Below, in pieces: positions 15,019 to 20,483 of a stretch of 20,483 nt of DNA (positions are counted from its first letter, which is position 1; each line of letters begins with the position of its first letter). This DNA is from Planctomycetia bacterium (GTDB lineage: Bacteria; Planctomycetota; Phycisphaerae; Phycisphaerales; UBA1924): the NCBI GenBank assembly GCA_005776545.1, contig SXOY01000072.1, forward strand, positions 1 through 20,483, given 5' to 3'. A program made the translations under genes and the position numbers. The notes under the pieces were generated by a model, which was given only the letters and a program-made list of their open reading frames with translations, had not been told where the DNA came from and ran no database searches.

Positions 15019-16250
15019 TTTCCACCCCCGCCTGCCTGTGTAAGCGAAGTAAGGTCAAACAACGGAACAAACAGGCTCATCGCCACAAACCCCACCACCA
15101 CGCCAAGCACAAGCAGGATGACCGGTTCAATAAGACTGCTGACACTCTTAAGCAGCAGTTCATTGTCTTCGTCGAGAACATCTGCCATTTGCGTCAGTAC
15201 CTCGGACAATTTGCCTGACCGTTCGCCATTTCGAACTGCTTCTACCACTGAGGGGAGTATCAACCCCGAGCGTTCGAACACGCCGCTCAGATTCTCTCCA
15301 TGCTCTACCGCTTCTTCCGCCTCCTGGACCATCTGCCGGAAATACGTATTACTGACCGCCTCACGCGTAAGTGAAAGGGCCTCAAGCAGAGCTACGCGAC
15401 CCTCGAGCAACACGCCAAGCATCCGCGCGATTCGCGCAGTACAAAAACTGCGTGTCAACAAGCTCACCTGCGGCAGTCGAAGCATCGTTCCGTGAATACA
15501 CACCTTGCCCCAGGGTGATCTGGCAATCATAATCACTCCTGCCACAACCCCTGCCAGACACGGTGCGGCAATGAACCAATAGCTCGTAAGAAAGTGGCTT
15601 ATTCCCATCATCAGTTTTGTCGTCGGCGGCAACGCCGCACCCAGTGACCCAAACAGTGCCTCGAATCGAGGCAATACAAAGACCATCATCACCATCACCA
15701 CGCCAAAGGCGATGCAAATCAACAGGCTCGGATACACCATGGCACCAAGCAGCGCTGAACGCATTTTTTCCTGCTGGCGAGTGACTACCGCAAGCCGTTG
15801 AAGGAGTTCAGCGAGTTTGCCCCCCGACTCGCCAGCCCGAACAAGGGAACGGGCCACCGAGTCAAACACCTTCGGATGTGCTGCCATTCCATCTGACAAC
15901 GAACTCCCCTGCTGGAGACGATCCACAATATCCGTCAGAGCATCATAAAATGGGCCTGGCGGCGATTGACGCTGAACGGCCTGAACTGCCTCAACCAGCG
16001 GCGTATTCGCTGAAACCAGCATCGACAGCTGCCGCGCGAACCCGGATACGGATTTGACATTGCTGCCTCCGGAACTGAACTTCCGAACGGGCTTGCCATC
16101 CTGCTTCTTAGCAGCACTTTCAATTCCAATGGTCTTTACAAACAGGCCTTTATCGCGAATGTGTTCGCGTGCTTCAGCCTCGGCATTGGCTTCAATAATG
16201 CCGCTCGACACCTTTCCCTGCCTGTCAAATGCCTGGTACTGATATTTCAT
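15015..16250 (-). CDS. GspF/PilC-like inner-membrane platform protein
   Basis: This 411-residue protein is of normal length for the family. The N-terminal YQYQAFDRQGK motif is followed by two repeated GspF domains at about 70-193 and 273-395. The first includes QLSMLVSANTPLVEAVQAV and RAGESGGKLAELL; the second includes ARMLGVLLEGRVALLEAL and RNGERSGKLSEVL. Membrane helices lie at about 170-193, 222-243 and 375-397. The platform is rotated by GspE to insert pilin subunits into the filament. It overlaps gspE upstream (16247-16250) and pilM downstream by 4 nt each. Confidence 0.94.
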   Translation of the reverse strand: MKYQYQAFDRQGKVSSGIIEANAEAEAREHIRDKGLFVKTIGIESAAKKQDGKPVRKFSSGGSNVKSVSGFARQLSMLVSANTPLVEAVQAVQRQSPPGPFYDALTDIVDRLQQGSSLSDGMAAHPKVFDSVARSLVRAGESGGKLAELLQRLAVVTRQQEKMRSALLGAMVYPSLLICIAFGVVMVMMVFVLPRFEALFGSLGAALPPTTKLMMGISHFLTSYWFIAAPCLAGVVAGVIMIARSPWGKVCIHGTMLRLPQVSLLTRSFCTARIARMLGVLLEGRVALLEALSLTREAVSNTYFRQMVQEAEEAVEHGENLSGVFERSGLILPSVVEAVRNGERSGKLSEVLTQMADVLDEDNELLLKSVSSLIEPVILLVLGVVVGFVAMSLFVPLFDLTSLTQAGGGGK

Positions 16251-18010
16251 GCGGCCTCCTTCGCACGAGCCGCTGCGGCGACGATTGCGATATTGGAGTC
16301 CTCATCATCATTATGAGTCACCCGCAGAATCTCTTCCAGTGTGCTGCGTCCTTCGATTGCCAGCAACACGCCTTCTTCCCGAAGTGACTTATGATCGTGT
16401 TTCCTCAGCACTTCTCGAATTTCATGTCCAGGGCGGCCTGAGTGAATCATGCGCCGCACTTCCGGAACCACTTCCATTACTTCATATACGCCCACACGAC
16501 CTGCGAATCCCGAATCGTGACATTCGCGGCAACCCTGTCCATGCTGAAAACTCCGCCCCACATGGTCAAGCAGGTCTGCATCTTTGAGCACCTGCTCGGT
16601 TGGGTAATAACGCGTCGCACAGCGACTGCAGATCATTCTGGCCAATCGCTGCGCCACCACACCGTTCATGCAGCTCGACATCAGATAGTTTTCAATCCCC
16701 ATGTCAGAAAGTCGCGCAACCGCACCCGCGGCATCGTTGGTGTGAAGCGTCGCGAGAACCAGGTGTCCGGTCAATGCGGCCTGAATTCCGACTCGTGCGG
16801 TTTCCTGATCGCGGATTTCACCGATCATGATAATGTCCGGATCCTGCCGCAAGATACTCCGCAGTGCACGGGCAAAGCTCATCCCGATCGCTTCCTGCAC
16901 CTGTACCTGATTCACAAGGTCAAGTTGGTATTCAACTGGATCCTCGACGGTTACGATGTTCACTTCAGAGTTCCGGAGAAGATCAAGCGCAGAGTACAAC
17001 GTCGTGGTCTTTCCGCTGCCAGTGGGTCCGGTGACCAGCACCAGACCATGGGGACGCTCGAGAATCTCGCGGAACTTCAGCATCGCTTCAATGCGGAACC
17101 CCAGATCTTCAAGCCGCACTGACAGGTTTCGCTTATCAAGTATGCGTACAACGATCTTTTCACCCAATAGCGTCGGCATGCTGGAAATACGCAGATCGAT
17201 GTCGCGTCCTTCAGCAACGATTCGCACTCGCCCCTCTTGAGGCAGTCGTTTCTCCGCAATGTCCATCTTGCCGATGACTTTCACACGCGACACAACCGCA
17301 TTGTGCATTCCCTGCGGCGGTTTCATGAACTCCCGCATCACCCCATCCACTCGATACCGGATGCGAGTGCCCTTCTTGTCCGGCTCAATATGAATATCGC
17401 TCGCCCCCTGTTTCACTGCCTGCAGGAACGCAATATTCACCAAGTTGATAATCGGACTGCCATCCACCAGCCTGTCCAGGTCAGTAGACGGCCCGTCGTC
17501 AATTGACTCCCGCTCAACAACTGAAACATCCTGTTCCGCCAATGATGTCAGGAATGCATTTACGTCGACCTTGCCGCTGGCATATTTCTTCAGAAACTCG
17601 TTAATGTTCGGCTCGAGCGCAAACACGGGGCGGATTTCGCAGCCGGTCAACTCTTTCAACCGGTCAATCGTTGGAAGACTCTGCGGCTCGGTCATAGCCA
17701 CCGTCAACGTGTTTCGAACTTTGAACATCGGCAGAGCCTGCAACCGCGCACATTCCTCCTGACCAAGCAGGGAAAAGGTCGTCGGGTCTATGAGACCGTG
17801 ACGGATCACGCAACCCTTCACACCCATTGCTCGCGCCAGTCCGCGGACGAGATTGGCCGAAGTCACCATCCCCGATTCGACCAGAATCTCTCCAAGCAGG
17901 CGGCCAGAGGTTCGCTGAGTTCCCAGTGCCTGCTCGAGCTGTTCGCGAGAGATCGCGCCCTGCTCAAGCAGCGCCTCTCCCAATCGAATTCTCTTCAGGT
18001 TCAATTTCAT
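16247..18010 (-). CDS. GspE/PilB-type assembly ATPase
   Basis: This 587-residue secretion ATPase has an N-terminal MshEN/GspE-N domain (about 8-150; its RLLGEILVESGMV motif at 37-49 is the type that binds c-di-GMP in MshE and some PilB proteins), then the GspE core: Walker A GPTGSGKT at 328-335, Asp box/Walker B IIMIGEIRD at 393-401 and His box GHLVLATLHTNDA at 415-427. A zinc knuckle with Cys461, 464, 494 and 497 marks the assembly (E/B) class rather than the retraction (PilT) class. It powers pilin polymerisation at the cytoplasmic face. The start is 3 nt after the STAS gene. Whether c-di-GMP control applies cannot be settled by eye, since only one such motif is clear. Confidence 0.95.
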   Translation of the reverse strand: MKLNLKRIRLGEALLEQGAISREQLEQALGTQRTSGRLLGEILVESGMVTSANLVRGLARAMGVKGCVIRHGLIDPTTFSLLGQEECARLQALPMFKVRNTLTVAMTEPQSLPTIDRLKELTGCEIRPVFALEPNINEFLKKYASGKVDVNAFLTSLAEQDVSVVERESIDDGPSTDLDRLVDGSPIINLVNIAFLQAVKQGASDIHIEPDKKGTRIRYRVDGVMREFMKPPQGMHNAVVSRVKVIGKMDIAEKRLPQEGRVRIVAEGRDIDLRISSMPTLLGEKIVVRILDKRNLSVRLEDLGFRIEAMLKFREILERPHGLVLVTGPTGSGKTTTLYSALDLLRNSEVNIVTVEDPVEYQLDLVNQVQVQEAIGMSFARALRSILRQDPDIIMIGEIRDQETARVGIQAALTGHLVLATLHTNDAAGAVARLSDMGIENYLMSSCMNGVVAQRLARMICSRCATRYYPTEQVLKDADLLDHVGRSFQHGQGCRECHDSGFAGRVGVYEVMEVVPEVRRMIHSGRPGHEIREVLRKHDHKSLREEGVLLAIEGRSTLEEILRVTHNDDEDSNIAIVAAAARAKEAA

Positions 18011-18013
18011 TGG

Positions 18014-18349
18014 CTACAGAAAACTCCTTACCGCTCCTGCAACATCGTCATAATGCTCCATCAGCGGCCCGATCTCGGTCAGATCAAGCACCTCTCGAAG
18101 GGTTTCGTTCTCGCCGCATACCTTGAGCATCTGCCCGCTCTCATTCACCAGTTCTGTAAGGTCTACCAATGCCTCAAGTCCCTTGCTGTCCGCGTATGCA
18201 ATCGCACTCGCATCAAGCACAAATCGCCCCAGACTTTTGCCCATAACATCGCATGCTTTGTCAATAAACGCAGACACATCTGCCTCCAGCAACGGCCCCA
18301 TAGGCCGAATCACCGTTACAGCACCCTGTCTGAGTTCCACTATTTCCAT
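18014..18349 (-). CDS. STAS-domain protein (SpoIIAA/anti-sigma factor antagonist type)
   Basis: The 111-residue protein is a single STAS domain. The core motif at about 43-64 (FVLDASAIAYADSKGLEALVDL) keeps Asp54 and Ser55, the serine that is phosphorylated in SpoIIAA and RsbV. Such proteins bind HATPase-type serine kinases (RsbW/SpoIIAB) in partner switching, or act as modules in chemotaxis-like and transport systems. It lies 2 nt after the histidine kinase stop and 3 nt before the gspE start, so it is surely co-transcribed with the pilus genes. No RsbW-like kinase or PP2C phosphatase is in the window. It may regulate expression or activity of the pilus ATPase; that is inference. Confidence 0.9.
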   Translation of the reverse strand: MEIVELRQGAVTVIRPMGPLLEADVSAFIDKACDVMGKSLGRFVLDASAIAYADSKGLEALVDLTELVNESGQMLKVCGENETLREVLDLTEIGPLMEHYDDVAGAVRSFL

Positions 18350-18351
18350 AG

Positions 18352-20217
18352 TTATGCGGCCTTACTCGTCGGAAGAGTCATTGTGAATGTGCTTCCTTTG
18401 TCGATCTGGGACTTAAGCGTGACATCTCCGCCGTGCAGGCGGGCGATCTCCCTCGCTAGCGTCAGTCCCAACCCTGTTCCTGTAATTGACGCAATGCGAC
18501 GATCTTTCGCTCTATAGAATTTGTCAAATATGAGATCGGCTTCTTCCGGCGCCACGCCGATTCCATTATCTGTCACTTCAACATTGAACAACGAGTCCTT
18601 GGTATCAGCCTTGACCACCACGGTTCCACCCGCCGGAGTGTACTTCAGAGCATTGCCGACGAGATTATGCAGCGCCACCGCAACCTTGTCGCGGTCGCCC
18701 GTTAATACCGGCAACTTTGGCGACAGACTGAACATGAGCGTGATGTCTTTGGACACTGCCTGTGCCTTGAAATCGTTCTCAAGCTCTGCAAACATGGCAT
18801 CCATCCGGACATCCCCAGCTCTCATTTGCAGCGAGCCAGATTCAATCTCAGAAACACTGAGCATGTCGGTGATAATCCGCTCCAGTCGGCGTATTTCCTG
18901 ATTCACGACGTTCAGTGCCGTAGCCCTCGCATGTGGCTCAATGTCGTCATCGAGCAACTGTTCGACATACAGCCGCATGTTTGTCAATGGAGTCCGCAGT
19001 TCATGCGTCGCTTGAGCAACAAACGCAGTCCGGGCCTGGTCTGCGACTCGCTGTTGCGTCACATCCTCGATCACGATGATTGCACTGGCCTTATCGTCTT
19101 TGCGAACTGGGCGAATATTGAATCGCAGTACTGGTGGTGCTTCCCCTGCGTTAGCCCTGTCTCTATTAGTCACTTCCACGATCTTTCGTTGTCTTGACTT
19201 CGAGGTTACAAGTTCTCTTGCAGCCTCTACAACTTCGGGAAACGGAATAGCCGTCGAGAGTTCAGCCCCGACAATCGCTTCTTTCTTACCGCCAAGCAAG
19301 ATCGATGCCGCCCCGTTTGCCTGACGCACCCTCCCCTCGCTGTCAATCACCAGCACGCCTTGAGCCAAGGCATCAAACGCTCCATGAAGATCACTTTCGC
19401 GCTGCACAGGCGAACGAAGTGCAACTGCCGTTCGCTTAGAAAGCTCCTGTTTGCGTGTCTCGTCTTTCTGTGCAAGCACTGCATTCCATCCGGCGGCCTC
19501 TTTCCCCAAGCCGGCGTTTACTTCCAGCATTACCAGATCGCGCTCTCCATCTGCCGCCCGAATCAACGCCCCACGAACGGCTTCGATCGCGGCCATCCGC
19601 CGCCGCAATCGCGATATCGCAAATGTCATCGCCAGGAGCGACGCCGTACCAATCAATGCTCCGCTCAAAACAACCGGCGACGAAGTTGCCGACACAAACG
19701 TCACAGCCCCCTCGGCCTCAAACACAGCATTTCCTCGCTTGGGGACCATGAAGGGAATCGCAACTCTTGCCCGTTTTCCGTTCGACTCCGTTGGCGCAAC
19801 CTGTGACGATGCTGAATCCGTCCAAGTCTCCGGTACCTGCTCAATGACGTTCGCCTGCGGGTCAATGTCTGCGACAACTTGCCCATTGGTCAGCGTGATT
19901 CGACACACGCTCAGTTGATGATCCCGTGCTGTCGCTTTGAGAAAGTGCTGAAGCGAATCAAGCTGGTGCTCACCATCACTTCTGAGTGCTTGAGCCGCCC
20001 ATCCCGCAGCAACATCTGCTACCGCGGAAATCTCCTGCTGGCGGGCGGTCACCGCACTTTGCCGGTGCGAATCAATTCCCCACCACGCCCATGCCGCACT
20101 CACTAACACCAAGAGCCCACCAATGCTCACACCTACAAGCGCAATCAGCCCCTCGCCGCCGCTGAACCAGCGTTTCTTCCATTTCCGCGGCGGATTTTCA
20201 GCCAACATAGCGGTCAT
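18352..20217 (-). CDS. Membrane-bound PAS sensor histidine kinase
   Basis: From ATG 20217 the protein has 621 residues: membrane helix at about 24-46, a periplasmic sensor region (about 50-180), a second helix at about 182-200, a helical linker, a PAS domain at about 281-385 (GVLVIDSEGRVRQANGAA), and the kinase core with H-box THELRTPL (phospho-acceptor His405), N-box around Asn522 (HNLVGNALKYTP), G1 DNGIG at 550-554 and G2 GTGLGL at 580-585. It ends in the usual GSTFTMTLP. No HAMP or receiver domain is evident. It begins at 20217 rather than TTG 20226 because AGAGGG is 9 nt upstream of that ATG. It heads the pilus locus; no response regulator is encoded nearby. Confidence 0.93.
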   Translation of the reverse strand: MTAMLAENPPRKWKKRWFSGGEGLIALVGVSIGGLLVLVSAAWAWWGIDSHRQSAVTARQQEISAVADVAAGWAAQALRSDGEHQLDSLQHFLKATARDHQLSVCRITLTNGQVVADIDPQANVIEQVPETWTDSASSQVAPTESNGKRARVAIPFMVPKRGNAVFEAEGAVTFVSATSSPVVLSGALIGTASLLAMTFAISRLRRRMAAIEAVRGALIRAADGERDLVMLEVNAGLGKEAAGWNAVLAQKDETRKQELSKRTAVALRSPVQRESDLHGAFDALAQGVLVIDSEGRVRQANGAASILLGGKKEAIVGAELSTAIPFPEVVEAARELVTSKSRQRKIVEVTNRDRANAGEAPPVLRFNIRPVRKDDKASAIIVIEDVTQQRVADQARTAFVAQATHELRTPLTNMRLYVEQLLDDDIEPHARATALNVVNQEIRRLERIITDMLSVSEIESGSLQMRAGDVRMDAMFAELENDFKAQAVSKDITLMFSLSPKLPVLTGDRDKVAVALHNLVGNALKYTPAGGTVVVKADTKDSLFNVEVTDNGIGVAPEEADLIFDKFYRAKDRRIASITGTGLGLTLAREIARLHGGDVTLKSQIDKGSTFTMTLPTSKAA

Positions 20218-20361
20218 AAGTGCCAACCCTCTCTGTGTCTATCTGCTTCACCGATATCGACCTCGCAGCAGCTCTGCGCAAGATCAAGGCCCCAATAACA
20301 GGTCACTGACCCCCCGAACAGATGGCACAGTCGCTACATCCAAATCCACTTCCAAACCCCG

Positions 20362-20387
20362 ACCACATGAAACTTGCATCATGTGGT
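20362..20387. repeat. 9-bp perfect inverted repeat, possible operator or hairpin
   Basis: ACCACATGA (20362-20370) and TCATGTGGT (20379-20387) are exact reverse complements separated by AACTTGCA. The right arm runs into the -10 element of the plus-strand gene. A protein bound here would cover the -35/-10 region, so an operator is more likely than a transcribed hairpin if the start point inferred for this gene is right. Confidence 0.6.
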
Positions 20388-20392
20388 ATACT
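20384..20392 (+). promoter_or_regulatory. Extended -10 promoter element (TGGTATACT) of the prepilin-like gene
   Basis: TATACT (20387-20392) differs from TATAAT at one base and is preceded by TGG, giving an extended -10 element. There is no TTGACA-like -35 at the expected distance. The -10 ends 7 nt before the ATG at 20400, so transcription would start at or next to the start codon. Confidence 0.55.
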
Positions 20393-20399
20393 TTGGTCC

Positions 20400-20483
20400 A
20401 TGAGACGAGCCGCCTTCACATTGATCGAACTGCTGGTGGTTATCGCGGTGATCGCGCTCCTGATCGCGATTCTGCTGCCGGCA
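20400..20483 (+). CDS. Prepilin-like protein, N-terminal fragment (cut by window edge)
   Basis: The 28 visible codons read a short leader MRRAA, a prepilin cleavage site before FTLIE (Ala at -1, Glu10 at +5) and a hydrophobic helix ending in AILLPA. This FTLIELLVVIAVIALLIAILLPA form is the standard N-terminus of the large planctomycete families of prepilin-like proteins (DUF1559 / H-X9-DG type and relatives), present in many copies per genome. The C-terminal domain is outside the window, so the subfamily is unknown. No Shine-Dalgarno sequence precedes the ATG. It is divergent from the pilus locus whose machinery may process or export it. Confidence 0.85.
   Translation, partial: MRRAAFTLIELLVVIAVIALLIAILLPA

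Larger units (their letters stand above)
20218..20399. promoter_or_regulatory. Divergent regulatory region between the histidine kinase and a prepilin-like gene
   Basis: These 182 bp contain the promoters for the pilus locus (minus) and the prepilin-like gene (plus). Besides the inverted repeat and -10 element listed separately, there is GGTCA-C-TGACC at 20301-20311 (5-bp arms) and CGCAG-CAGCT-CTGCG around 20265-20279. For the minus strand a poor TTGCGC/GATATC pair can be drawn, which I do not rely on. Confidence 0.45.

Noticed and set aside
16442..17122. Plus-strand open frame of 226 codons inside the gspE gene
   Set aside because: It is antisense to the highly conserved GspE core; the translation is rich in His/Arg with no domain pattern.
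17798..18517. Plus-strand open frame of 239 codons across gspE, STAS and the kinase end
   Set aside because: It crosses three well-supported minus-strand genes and shows no protein-like composition or ribosome-binding site.

Overview
The window looks like chromosomal DNA of a Planctomycetota bacterium, most plausibly a Phycisphaerae-like lineage. This is inferred from the prepilin N-terminus at the right edge (a FTLIELLVVIAV-type start, common in the large planctomycete prepilin-like families), from a PilMNO + GspE/GspF + pseudopilin gene set with long, divergent minor pilins, from a free-standing LAB_N-domain protein beside a family 2 glycosyltransferase, and from two small unrecognised proteins. 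No phylogenetic marker is present, so the assignment is tentative. I see no rRNA, tRNA, CRISPR array, insertion sequence or prophage gene.

Left part (1-8597), mixed metabolic and envelope genes. A minus-strand gcvP (glycine cleavage P protein), cut by the left edge, diverges across about 350 bp from a secreted multicopper oxidase. This is followed by a convergent membrane-anchored 3D-domain protein, a divergent htpX membrane protease, and a minus-strand cluster of four genes: a polyprenyl-phosphate-type glycosyltransferase (GT2), a LAB_N membrane protein (ATGA overlap), and two unknown proteins 7 nt apart. A divergent ISC-type [2Fe-2S] ferredoxin lies between this cluster and the pilus locus.

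Right part (8601-20217), one long minus-strand locus for a type IV pilus / type II secretion-like machine. In transcription order it holds a PAS histidine kinase, a STAS-domain protein, the GspE/PilB assembly ATPase, the GspF/PilC platform protein, PilM, PilN, PilO, a fourth single-TM protein in the PilP/GspC position, a GspG-like major pseudopilin, and GspH-, PilW-, PilV- and PilX-like minor pilins. Most junctions are 4-nt ATGA stop/start overlaps, which implies translational coupling and fixed stoichiometry. The model is that GspE powers GspF, that PilM-PilN-PilO(-fourth protein) link the cytoplasmic ATPase to the periplasm, and that the minor pilins prime a GspG filament. No secretin, retraction ATPase or prepilin peptidase is present here, so these must be encoded elsewhere or the machine is reduced.

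Right edge: a plus-strand prepilin-like gene starts at 20400, divergent from the kinase. It has an extended -10 element only 7 nt before its ATG and a 9-bp inverted repeat just upstream, which suggests a leaderless, operator-controlled transcript.

Several start codons given here are internal to the longest open frames. They were chosen from Shine-Dalgarno spacing, 4-nt overlaps with the upstream gene and signal/TM position.
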